From NCBI GenBank assembly GCA_014529385.2, contig CM043948.1, positions 75,166,791 through 75,230,790 on the forward strand: a stretch of 64,000 nt of DNA. Reading direction: 5' to 3'. The position numbers and the translations under genes were made by a program. The stretch comes from Adiantum capillus-veneris. Taxonomy: Eukaryota > Streptophyta > Polypodiopsida > Polypodiales > Pteridaceae. The first letter of the stretch is position 1, and every line of letters begins with the position of its first letter. This document shows positions 53,919 through 64,000 of this stretch, piece after piece. The notes under the pieces were generated by a model, which was not told the origin of the DNA, made no database searches, and saw only the letters and a program-made list of their open reading frames with translations.

Positions 53919-55922
53919 ATGATTCTCTTCCAACACTCTATAAAGCTCCTCCCGCCAAGGTACACGTCTCAACACGAGATCAACCCCTTTCATGTACAAG
54001 ACATCACCAATCAATTTGTACCTGTATGCTCTACGCACAAAACCATACTTCTTAGACTTCTGAATGTCCTTTGGAATGATTCCTGTTAGCAAAAACTCCT
54101 CTTCTTGAGCCAAACTTTCCCGGCCATGATAAAGAGGTAAAGTGGTCCTCAACACAAATAGCTCCCCAATCATGCTTTGAGCTGCTTCATGTGCCTCTCC
54201 ATTTAGAGCATGTTCAATGTGTCTGATGCTCCATGCTTCAAACTTTTTTAAAAGGCATTTAATTCTGAAACACATTTCCTTCAATGAGGTATTCTTGCTC
54301 TTCCACACCCCCAACACTTGCTTCACAACTAACAAGGCATCACCTTTTATGCTCAACCTTCTAACCCCATGCTTCAAGCAAATGTGTAATTCGGCTTCCA
54401 AAGTAGCATATTCAGCCTCATTGTTACTATGAGCATCCAACTTGAACCCTCGCTTGCATACTAGCTTCCCCTCTGGATCATAAAGTGCTATACCCCGTGA
54501 AGCTGCATCATGGCTCTTTCTGTATGAGCCATCAAAGAACAAAACATATGCATTGTTGATCTGTGGTGCTTCTTCAATTACCTTTCTCACCACATCTTCC
54601 TTAACAAGGAGGGGATTCTCCTTGTAAGTCAACAAATCAGCTAGGGTAGCCCTTGTACTGTCTTCCACTAGAAAAGAGAACTCAAACTCTTGTAGCTCAA
54701 TTACCCATTTCTTCACCACATTTGACATGTTAGTGCCATTAATTAACTGTGGCAAAAAGGCATAACTCGTTGAGAAAACAAAAGGTCGTGGTAGCAAGTA
54801 ATGACGAAATCGTCGACAAGCAAATATTACACTGGCCATCACTAGCTCTACTTCCAAGAATTTTCTCTTTGCTACCAACTTCACTCGGCTTGCACAATAC
54901 ACTGGCCTCATATAATGGCTGCCCTTCCCCTTTTGCAATAGCATGGCTCCAATGGAATCATCCCCTACTGATGGATTTACATAAAACAGTTGCTCCCAAT
55001 CAGGAGCTTGCATGGCTGACAATCCCCCTAACACCTCTTTCACCTCTTGAAACACTTCTTCACACTTGTCATCCCATTGCAATGGGTCATGCTTTGCCAC
55101 TTGCTGTAATGGATAAAGAAGCTGCAAAGACAATGGAATAAACCGTGCCATGTACTTCCCTTTGTGTATAAAGGTTGCCAATTGCTTCGTACTTGTAGGT
55201 GATGGAAGAAGAATAATAGACATAACCTTGTCTGGATCAGCCTCAATGCCATTTTCTGACACCATATGGCCCAATAACTTCACCCTTGGATGTGCTAGAT
55301 GACATTTCTTTGGATTTAGTTGTCCTCCACATTCATCATATCGAGCCAATACCATCTGCAACTTCTCATGGTGTTCAACCCTACTGTTGTAGACACAGAA
55401 GTCTTCCATAAAAGCTTTAACACAACTACCAATGAATGGTTCCAACACCCAATTTTCTCTCTCTTGATAGAAGGAAGGTCCATTTGACAACCCAAATGGC
55501 AATACTGTGTAGCAATAGCAGCCCCATGGTGTAATAAAAGCTGTCTTTGTGCGGTCTTTAAGATCAATCTTCAATTGAAAATAGCCTGAAAAACCATCAC
55601 ACACACTGTACCTCTCATAACCTGCCACTAAATCCAAGATCTGATCAATGAATGGGAGAGGGTATGGGTTCTTCTTAGTGGCTGCGTTTAAGGGCTTAAA
55701 ATCTACACAAATCCTCCACTTCCCATCCTTGTTTGGACCGACTACTACAGGACTCACCCATTCTATGGTCTCCACAGGGACTATGAACCTTGCCTTCAAT
55801 AACTTGTCCACCTCTTCCCTCAAGGCTTCCACCTCTTCCCTCAAGGCTTCCATTTGCTCTTGACCCATCCTTCTTAGCCTTTGCTGCACTGGCTTAGCAC
55901 ATTCTTTCAGCTTTATATGCAT
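53919..55922 (-). CDS. Ty3-3 reverse transcriptase, RNase H and second RNase H
   Basis: One open frame, ended only by the Copia-3 insertion. RT: RFIVPVETIEWVSPVVVGPN, KWRICVDFKPLNAATKKNP, YSVCDGFSGYFQL, TVLPFGLSNGPSFYQ and the catalytic box AFMEDFCVYN, with Glu where the first Asp of the D-D pair should be. First RNase H region: QLFYVNPSVGDDSIGAML through FRHYLLPRPF, lacking a clear catalytic start (NPSVGD for D-A-S). Second RNase H: VLFFDGSYRKSHDAASRGIA, NNEAEYATLEAELHICL, IKGDALLVVKQV and LNGEAHEAAQSM, with D, E, D and a late acidic position visible. This extra domain is of the type found in Tat elements. A 21-bp duplication (EALREEV twice) lies near residue 25. Confidence 0.88.
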
Positions 55923-55971
55923 CTCTTTGCCCTTGAACCCTCTGATCTCTTCATATGAAGTAATGAGAAAA

Positions 55972-58199
55972 TTAGGAAAACGCTAGCATGTGCAAATATA
56001 TCTCCTTCTCCATAGCTGAGAGGTCTCCACTGATCATTTGTGTCATCAATTCCTGCTTCTTTGACAATTCAACCTTGGTTTGCATCAGCCCTTCAATCAC
56101 TTCATAAGGCCCTTCACTTTCATCTTCAACTTCATTCGCAAATGCAACTAAACCAGACTCCTGGATTTCTTTATCCATCAAAAGAAATGCAACATCAACA
56201 TCCTCATCACTGCTGGTAGTACTATCTGTCCTCGTCAGACACTGTGGAATAGTCTTCATCACTAGACTCATCCTCATCTTCATAAAGCTCCTCCAATCAT
56301 TTCTTTGCGTCCATATTATATAGCTTCTTGGCACATGTCTTTCCATAGAGGCTAATTGTACCACGTCGCCAATCTTGAACAGCTCCCACTGCACGTAACC
56401 ATGGTCTACCCAATATAATAGGATATGCTCCCAACCCCGCTAGCATCACATGAAAATCAACCACCGCCTTTGCATCATACGCCTCCACTTCTAAGCTCTT
56501 TACAACACCCAAACATTTTACTTTTTGATGGTTGGACAATCTGATCGGAAACCCTGACACCCCAGTCAGTAAGACCCATCTTCTCAACGCATGAGTGTGT
56601 TATCACACATATTTGGGCCCCGCCATCAACATAGCCTTGTCCCAGATTTTTTCTTTTATTCCACACATCTACTATTGGACAAATGTCTGGTAGCTTATCC
56701 ATTGCCAACACCTTCGCTGAACCTCTCTCTGGTTCTTTCTCCATTGGGTTAACGATCCTCTTCCATTGTTGCTTTAGCTTAGGCACCATCTCTATAAGCT
56801 GCCCAAAAGTAACTTCTGCCTTTCTGCTTGTCAAATCCTCCTTCAAGTCATAGCTTAATTGCCCGTCCCCTAGTGGAAAATCTGAAACATGAAACTTACG
56901 ACGAGCCCTCCTTTTCCTTTTGGCCTTGAAATCCTCGCCTTCATGGCTCTTTCCCTTATTCTTACTAGGACCTGGGGCAGTTCTTCCTTCCTTGTCCTCT
57001 ATGGTCCTCTTCCCAATCGGCATCACTAATGTATCCTCTAGCTTTGATGCCTTCTCCAAGGTCACCACACTTAGTAATTTTGTCTTTTCCTTTTCCTCTT
57101 GGGTTAACCCACTAGTTCCTTCGTCTCCCTTAATTTCGATGCCATAATCATTTGACCTAGTTAGCACATGTCTTGGCAATGGATACATGTCTCCACCCAT
57201 CCTTGGTGGCTTATCACATTGCGGACTGATATGTCCCAACTCTCCACAATTATAACATGTGGGCGTCTGCCTCCAGAACCTACCATTGCTTTGACCAACA
57301 CCATTCCTAGGTCTTTCTTCACCTCTTGGATGATTTGCAAACCTCCCTCGACCTCGATTATTTCCCACTTGACCTAGCAGGTTGAGGCAGATATTCTTCA
57401 TTAAATCTACCACTTGCCTCATGTCTTGCCTTAGCCCACCATCTTGCACTGCTGTAGTGACCACCGCCGCTGGCATAACCTGAGGAGTAACAGGAACCAC
57501 TGGTTCATGATGAACCCCTAGCATACGACCTTGTGAAGAATCCATAGGCTAAAATTCAGACCTCATGGGCAAAGACTCCACCCCTAATTGTCTCATTTTC
57601 CTCAGCTTCCACTCTTTGTTCCTTGCCACCTCCAATGCATCTTCATATGTCCTAGGCTTCTTTAGCTCCACTCTCCAACATATATTATCCCAAAGACCAG
57701 CCAAGAACCTGTCCTTCTTCATCATGTCAGATGGGGGTACTTGTGGTGCTAAAGACTTGCACATCCTCTCCCATGCCAATGAAAACTTACATATGTACAC
57801 ATCTACTGGCTCACCTTCCTTTTGCACCAAACCTTGTACTTCTTGCCACACTTTGTCAGGATCTTCTGTCTTCACAAACTCCACTTCCAACCCATGCCGT
57901 AGATTATCCCAACTCAACCTTACGGGTGGATTAGCCCCACGCAACTCTTCTTCAAATGCTTTGGACCAAACTCGTGCATCACTCTTCAAACAAATTTGGA
58001 GAAGACGTAACATCTGCACAGGGTCATGAATCTGGTTGCTAATGCAGGCAACCTCCATCTTTTCCAAAAAGTCTTCCACATCTTCATCACTTCTTCCATG
58101 AAACTCCCGATAAGAGAAAGCCATGGCTACCCAAGTTGCAATGCTTTGAGAACCCCTTCGAACACACGTGCAAGAACCCAAAACTTTTGACTGACTCAA
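55972..58199 (-). pseudogene. Ty3-3 gag and protease
   Basis: Gag from about 58199: AFSYREFHGRSDEDVEDFLE, SWDNLRHGLEVEFVKTEDPD and EPVDVYICKFSLAWERMC form a capsid region; TAG near 57548 interrupts the frame. Then a basic region (NRGRGRFANHPRGE) and one CCHC knuckle, CYNCGELGHISPQC (about 57265). Protease: GYVDGGAQICVIT with D-G-G-A at about 56612, then after a frame change AYPIILGRPWLRAVGA. The upstream start is uncertain because the first Met (58199) lies close to leader sequence; the conserved part begins near MAFSYREF. A linker to RT follows in 56394-55972. Confidence 0.82.
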
Positions 58200-59050
58200 T
58201 TCCCTAAAACTTCAATGTAGCTCATCTTTAGATAAGGACAAACACATGCACATCAAATGAGTTTTCATAGTTAATCATCGGAATTACGACTGGCAAATGA
58301 AATTCTAGGATCTCTCTTAATCTTCTTGGCCCGAACATAAAGACTATGCGCTGCTGGAAAAAATCTTCTTGGACACATGAACATTTATCTGGATTCTCTG
58401 AGTTAAATGAAAAGGAGTGAGGGCCATTTTGATCATCCATTAAAGCCAACCATGAAGCTCCCAAGAAGGCACACCTGACTTATCCTCTGATTTTGCCAGA
58501 ATTTCAGCAGCATAACAACATAAATGGCTCAGTATAAACTGCCAACAAGAGAACCCAAGCATCAAGTAGGATTCACTAGTACATAGCCTATGGCGAGGTC
58601 ACAAAAAAGGTGCTCCAGCTACATGTATCACCGAAAGGATCTCCACATTTGAGAATCCCCCAGCTCAATAAAAACTCACGCTATCGACCCTCACACGAAG
58701 GCTAATGCAAATTGCGTATAGTCAAGTCTCAGAAATGACTATCTTCCAGACCAAGTCTCAGAAATGGTTGGGACTGCCAAATAAAACCAAGTATGGCTCC
58801 ACAAAGGTGTACAATGGCAGTTTCCACAAGTAACGTACAATACCAGTAGACAATGTGCTCGAACAAGAGCCAAATGATGCATACCCACAACAACTGCAAG
58901 TGACACCACTGCTAGTATATCACTGTACTCCAGCCACCTGTACCTGTATGAATCACCTATACTTGTACCTATCCCTGTAACCTGTAACATGTAATCTGCA
59001 ACCTGTAATCCGGAATCTCGAAGCTCGAAGCAGAAGATACTCAAAGAAGA
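58200..59050 (-). other. Ty3-3 leader
   Basis: No gene seen. Repeated CCTGTAAC/ACCTGTACC words occur near 58930-59010. Confidence 0.65.
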
Positions 59051-59054
59051 TCCT

Positions 59055-59068
59055 CCGTGGGGGTGCCA
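59055..59068 (-). other. Ty3-3 primer binding site
   Basis: Minus-strand TGGCACCCCCACGG, 6 nt from the LTR end. I cannot assign the tRNA with certainty. Confidence 0.65.
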
Positions 59069-59074
59069 AAAGAA

Positions 59075-59136
59075 TGTGAGCGGGATGGAAACACATAGAA
59101 CGCCTCTATAATGACCCGACACACACTCTTGGAAGG

Positions 59137-59234
<98 letters not shown>

Positions 59235-60309
59235 TGGGGCACCACTCGACTTACACAACACACCTGGCCGAGACAGGGAACACACCTATGGAGTGAGAGG
59301 AGAGAGACTATCCGTTTGCCCACTCCACACAGAGATACACACACACACACACACACACACACACCCAAAAAACTCACCTCAAAAGAGGATAAATTTTGAT
59401 ATTTAGATACAAATGAGCTTGGGCCAACACCAAGGGGGCAAACAGCTCACACAGGATGGGTAAAATAAGCCAGATACAATCACAAATTGGAGCAGAAGCT
59501 TTGCTCATAGGAGAAACTTACACAACCAAAATAGCAGAAAAACAGTGAGTAATTTGGCAAAATGGACAGCGCCATCGCGTCCGGAACGGCCCAAAACCCC
59601 AGTCTAAAATGTCAAAGTGCTCAAATCCGACCTCGGATGAGCAGTTTACGGCCAAAACAGACTCCAAAATGAGCAAAAACACAGTTGCGGCTGTTCCTCC
59701 TCTTCTCTCCACGTTTTTATTGGTCTTCTCTCTGTTTTTTCAGTTCCCACACTTAGCTTTATTACTTGGGCACCCTTGGCCTTTTAGATGACCTCAAACG
59801 GACCCCGAACAGGCCAAAAACTGGCCTCGTAGTGCATAGTTGTCACCTTTTTGCATCATCCGCACACCTAGCACACAGCTTTTTTCAATAATGCATCCCG
59901 CCACCATGTGAAGTGGCCCCAAAAGATGGTCCTCATGATGAATTCTTTGCATAATTATCACAAAAGAACACCCACGTTGTGTTTGTACTCATGCACGTGC
60001 AAATATTGACCCCATTCGACCTCCTGACGCCACTAGATGCCATCTGACGCACCTGCTTACCTCATGTCGTCGGCCCGCGGATAGCTTCCTCGAGAAGTTT
60101 TACGCGCTACCAACTCCTCATTGTTATAGAAAAAATATAGTGGTATTGATAATAGTGAAAACCGATGCACTATGTACACGCTGTCCTACCTGTACACATG
60201 TGGGCCCCACGTAACCACCTGGCTCTAGAAAATGGGCAATTCCTTATTTGATGCAACATGCATGTGTATGTTCATATGCGCAATCCCTTGCTGAAAAAAA
60301 CTCCTGAAA
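59075..60309 (-). repeat. Ty3-3 5' LTR with long (CA)n run
   Basis: 1235 bp; the excess over the 3' LTR is largely a CA run at 59139-59232 (about 47 units). Confidence 0.88.
59139..59232. repeat. (CA)47 microsatellite in the Ty3-3 5' LTR
   Basis: Uninterrupted CA over about 94 bp; the 3' LTR has about seven units at the same site. Confidence 0.93.
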
Positions 60310-61155
60310 ATGTGTAACAAACTGCAATGGGGCCGAGTGAACTGTAGTGTCAGATCTATAATCAATTATAAACCTGTTTCCCAGAGGATGTGCTCGACCA
60401 GTCACAAGATCCACTCGAATGACAGAATCTTGGAACTGCAAGTAGACATGGTTTTTAGACCAGTCATGCACCATTTTTTCTTCCCACATGAAAGGACGTC
60501 CTAAGATCATCTCCGATGCCATAGTGTGCTTGGAGAAATCCATAACAATGAAGGTAACTGTTATTTTATGTCCAAAGACCTTGATCTTGAGATCTTCTAG
60601 CATCCCAATAGGTTTAACAACAATAGACCCATTGGCCATCTTCACTACTATGGTTGTGGTCGCAAGATGAGGTCTTCCCATAGTTTCCCATCAATTTTTA
60701 GTCACAATGCTAACCCCAACGCCACCATCAAGGATTCCCTTCACAGTTAATCCCTTAGTAGTGATTGGTATGGTCACATTGGATTCATTACCCTCAAAGT
60801 ATTGTCCCAACTTATTAACAGGTATTTCTATAACAAGGTTCTCATCTAGGTTGGGTTGTGGATCTAAGTGTTCCTCCTCTATTGGCATCTCCCCAGCTCC
60901 ATCTATCTCTGCAAATTGTGGTAGCCCAAACTTTAGTTCTCCATTGAGGAAGGCTCGAAGAGCTGAGACTAGCTCAGGGTCTTTATAAAGTTTGGACATG
61001 ATGGTGGTTCTAACTTCTGAAGACATGAAATCTATCAATTTGGCAATGTTTAACGGCACCTTTTGTCCTTGAGTCCCTTGACGTGGGGAAGATGGGATCT
61101 CCATTTCTTCCATAGAATCAAGTATTTCCTCTGTAAACATTATTTCCATCAAGAA
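60310..61155 (-). pseudogene. GP-3 protease
   Basis: The frame from 61152 (MFTEEILDSMEEMEIPSSP) leads to PITTKGLTVKGILDGGVGVS with D-G-G-V in the active-site position, IVVKMANGSIVV, and SEMILGRPFMWEEKMVHDWS. A stop near 60690 splits it. It is cut at 60310 by Ty3-3 in the linker after DTTVHSAPLQ and resumes at 47721. Only a single TGA separates it from gag in the same frame. Confidence 0.85.
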
Positions 61156-61173
61156 GTGAGTACACCCACTTTC

Positions 61174-64000
61174 TCATGACTTTAAGTCACTTTCTTCTTG
61201 GATGACACTAGGTATGGCTAAGGGTCTATGGACTTGGTGAGGTTGTTGTTGCGTAGGGAACACAGTGTCTGTAATTTGGATCTGCCTAGGTGCTGGTTCT
61301 AGATCCCTTCGGGTATCTTTTACCAAACTCCTTAATTGCTTGACTCGTTCAATCTCCTCTATAGAGTTTGGATAAGTTCCTATCTTCTTCTTGGATCCTG
61401 GCCATTGTGGCTCATGAAGATCTTCCTTGTTGGTTTCTATCTTAGTGGTCATTTTGGTCTCCATGGTTTCTCCTGAATCAGAATCCTCTTTAGCGTCATT
61501 CATATATACGGGGTCGTCACCAGTCCCTATGTTTGTCTTTGAACTGGGGTCTGACTTCGCTGCTTTTTGCGATCTCTTTCTTTGTGTTTTCTTCTTTTTA
61601 TGAGATTGGGCAATTGATGCCGTGTCTCTTTCCTCAAGAATATAATTTTGCTTTTGGAGCATCGATCGTGTGAGTACGTTTACTGGTACCATATGTGTAC
61701 TTTGTGATGGCTCCTCGGTAACTTCAATCAAGTTTAATGGTGTGATCTTCGGTGCATTTGGATTATTTGGACATTGGGCAATCAAATGATCGATGCCACA
61801 TCGATTACACATGAGTATCGGCATTGTAGACATGCTCACTTGATTGGTTTGCGTTAGTGTGGCATTCTTTTGTAGCCTAACAGGACACTCGGCTACACGA
61901 TGTGGACCTCCACACTCATAGCATTGAAGAGGTGGTCTCTTAGTAGTGTAATTGTTATTTTGGCCTCTTGCCGCAAGAGCAGCTACTTGATATATAGGTT
62001 TGACTTGTCCCCAATAGTCCTCCATGTAGTATTTTGGACTTTCTTTAAGCACATCCATCCCATAGGCAATATTAGGATCTATATCTTCCTCACAGCCATC
62101 CAAAAAAGCAATAGATGACTCCCCACTTGATTCACAGAAGTGATTCTCGGATGTGGTGGTTGCGGTCCTAGCACTGGAGGTGGTAAGGGTGTTGTTTGAA
62201 CAACATTTTGGGCCCTAGGAACCATGTGTTGTGCTGTTTGTTCAAGAGGTGGGGCCGGCATCACTGCAGGCACTCGAGGTGTGTCTGTCCATGCTAAGGT
62301 TGGTCTATTGGCCATCGCACACTTAAATACTATGCAATCCTTAGCTTGATGACCATACCTTCCACATGCATTGCAATTCCCATTGAATTTTACTCCAAAA
62401 GTAGGACATTCACTGGTACTATGCAGTGAATGTCCTATTATAATCACAAACTGGAGGACATTCACTGGTATTATACCTTCAAGCGACTTATAAAGTCTCT
62501 CACCGACTCTCCTTCCTCTCGTTGGGATTTCTGGAGCTGAGAGGCTACACCCCAAAGAACTCATATGTATTCTTTCAAGAACAGTCTCCTAAGAGTAGGG
62601 TAATTTGTTTTTTCTTCCACCCTCAAGGTTCTATACCAATCCCCTGCCTTCCCACTTAAGGCTAGACTTAAAGCATTACTCTTATGGAGGTCATTGTGTT
62701 CTCCTAGAGAATCACATATTTGTTCAAACACTTTGATATGCTTTCTCACATCCCCGTCTCCACTAAATTTTTGTGTGAGCTTGGCTATTTGTACTGCCTT
62801 ACTTCTAGGCTCTCTATCAGGCGTGTTACGCATATTCGCAGCAATAGATCGACCAATAGCTTGAGCAATTATTGCCAAGTCACCTAAGTGAGCAGGCACT
62901 GTGGGTGAAGGTGCTCCAGAGACTACATGTGGAGTAAGTATTGGCATTGGGCTTGGCGTATAGGAAGCCCTTGGGCTCCATGTTGGGTATGATGTTGTGC
63001 CATGTGGTGGCCCAAAGTTCATATGTGTGGCCCTAGGCATAGCAGACGTCGTATGTGACATGCTAATGCTAGCCAGTATAGTCCCATGGAAATAAGAACT
63101 TGGGTGTTGTGGTTGTGGAGCATAGGCTGTTGAAACAATGGGAGGGGTAGGGACTACATGAGTGTGAGGACCCATGGGTGTATACAATTGGTACACACTT
63201 GTAGGTACTATTGCAGGCATTGAGCTACCATGTAGCGGTGATTTACTAACAAATGAGGTCCATGGCGTGTTTCTCGGCATGCCCATCATTGGGGTAGGCA
63301 TGGTAGCTGTGGTGTCATCAAGGGAAAGATGAGATAGATTTGGAAAGGTAAAGCTATCACTTGTGGGCTCAGATTGCACTGAGACCCCTGGTGAAACAAC
63401 ATATGGAGGATCCATCGGACTTACTGAGGGAGTCTCCATTTGCGATAAGGTCGGTTGTTTAGTCTTTCCTGTATCCAAGAATCTCATGAGACCCGTTGAA
63501 GGCATATTGATCTCTTTGTTGTTGATCCTTCACACTAGTAGCGCCCATTGTGGATTGTAGGACATCTAACCAACCCACGTGATAGGTGTGACGTGTGTAT
63601 AAGTCGGTCAAAGTTTTCGTTTGTAGTTCGTACTCCTAGTTCTCATTTAAGAACGCTCCATCTAGGATTGAGGTGCTTGGGGTGTCCTTCGAGTTAGATG
63701 CAATGTTGCTTTCTAGGGGTTGGCCCTTAGCAGTTGCCAAGTCAGGAGCACTCGATTTATCTCTTAGCAAGGATAGTGACATAGGGCCTTTTGATTTTAA
63801 CTCTCTTCGTTGCTCTGCCTTGCGTAAGCTCTCAATTTCCTTTTCCCTCGCTACAAGGATATACCGCTCAACCTCTTGCACTTCGGTAAGGCTTCTACCA
63901 TCATGTAATATGACCTCGGAGGGAAATAGCTCTGAAGATTCAGGAGGTGCATTGAATGAAGTATTCACGTGCACATCCTCTAAGGGCATAGGCTCTACGT
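61174..64000 (-). pseudogene. GP-3 gag (5' end outside the window)
   Basis: From 63989: EVQEVERYILVAREKEIESL (coiled-coil segment, present in GP-2 and lost in GP-1), a proline- and methionine-rich stretch, then the capsid region AVQIAKLTQKFSGDGDVRKH with KAGDWYRTLRVEEKTNYP at about 62800-62580. About 350 bp present in GP-1 are missing near 62490 and replaced by short filler copies, with loss of part of the first knuckle. The later knuckles CNACGRYGHQAKDC, CYECGGPHRVAEC and CNRCGIDHLIAQC are intact. Several frame changes show it is dead. Confidence 0.85.
62403..62470. repeat. Filler repeats and 13-bp hairpin at a gag deletion
   Basis: AGGACATTCACTGGTA occurs at 62403-62418 and 62455-62470, and its inverse CAGTGAATGTCCT at 62424-62436. 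The first copy and the inverse form a perfect 13-bp stem with an 8-nt loop. Confidence 0.88.

Larger units (their letters stand above)
47722..60309 (-). mobile_element. Ty3-3: Tat-like element with two RNase H domains, split by Copia-3
   Basis: LTRs at 47722-48871 and 59075-60309 bound a minus-strand element of gag, zinc knuckle, protease, RT, RNase H, second RNase H and integrase. The second RNase H is the mark of the plant Tat lineage. Flanks are ACGT (47718-47721) and ATGT (60310-60313), acceptable as a 4-bp duplication with one CpG change. Removing Copia-3 leaves about 8.7 kb. Confidence 0.9.
44637..64000 (-). mobile_element. GP-3: gag-protease element split by Ty3-3, 5' end outside the window
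   Basis: The 3' LTR (44637-45208), polypurine tract, long untranslated region and C-terminal domain lie left of Ty3-3; protease and gag lie to its right (60310 onward). The two parts join in the protease-to-WVPK linker, matching GP-1 across the junction. There is no RT or integrase between protease and tail, as in GP-1. Target duplication of GP-3 cannot be tested. Confidence 0.88.

Noticed and set aside
58739-59377. 212-codon frame with a long Cys-Val repeat
   Set aside because: Produced by the CA run in the Ty3-3 5' LTR.

Overview
This is land-plant nuclear DNA built almost entirely of LTR retrotransposons nested in one another; I recognise no host gene, rRNA, tRNA or CRISPR array. Plant origin is shown by Copia elements primed by initiator tRNA-Met (TGGTATCAGAGC next to the LTR), a chromodomain Ty3 element, a Tat-type Ty3 element with two RNase H domains, and Ty3 elements with a tRNA-Asp-type primer site (TGGCGCCGCTGCCGGGGA). 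The exact lineage cannot be fixed. The element mix, including a Ty3 clade with a DHGS protease that I associate from memory with mosses, ferns and fungi, fits a large-genome seedless plant such as a fern better than a flowering plant; this is inference. My labels: Copia-1, -2, -3, -3b; Ty3-1 (pol followed by a second protease); GP-1, GP-2, GP-3 (a gag-protease family lacking RT and integrase); Ty3-2 (DHGS clade); Ty3-3 (Tat-like); Chromo-1; Mini-1.

Left nest (3.2-37.7 kb). Positions 1-3170 are non-genic with microsatellite and degenerate tandem repeats. Copia-1 spans 3176-37706 and is flanked by the same 5-bp duplication, TATAA. Into its leader went Copia-2 (5' LTR, gag, protease only). Inside that lies a minus-strand stretch, 5437-22535, in which the decayed pol of Ty3-1 is followed by one LTR and then the gag start of a GP-type element. 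Ty3-1 is split by GP-1 (13411-22424, duplication TGCTT). The Copia-1 gag is separately split by Ty3-2 (23771-33793, minus strand, two 2009-bp LTRs). The rest of Copia-1 runs to its 3' LTR at 37401-37706.

Middle (37.7-40.9 kb): featureless DNA, then the 3' end of a Copia-3 relative. Right nest (40.9-64 kb), outermost first: Mini-1 (about 1.4 kb, non-coding), Chromo-1 inserted in its 3' LTR, GP-3 inserted in Chromo-1, Ty3-3 (47722-60309) inserted in the GP-3 protease, and Copia-3 (50069-53913, duplication CCTTC) inserted in Ty3-3 between RNase H and integrase: five levels. The outer halves lie beyond the window.

Most unusual is the Ty3-1/GP pair. Ty3-1 has one minus-strand reading frame, broken only by stop codons, running RT - RNase H - integrase - a retropepsin (DTGA) - a domain with repeated WVPK motifs - a C-terminal tail. 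GP elements carry gag, a different protease (DGGA), the same WVPK domain and tail, and no RT or integrase. The two share LTRs, primer site, three AGGAAGGGGGG-type purine tracts and an internal TATA-like site. Ty3-1 alone has an additional acidic 140-codon ORF downstream of that site. I infer an autonomous/non-autonomous partnership with a domain order I do not know from described plant elements.
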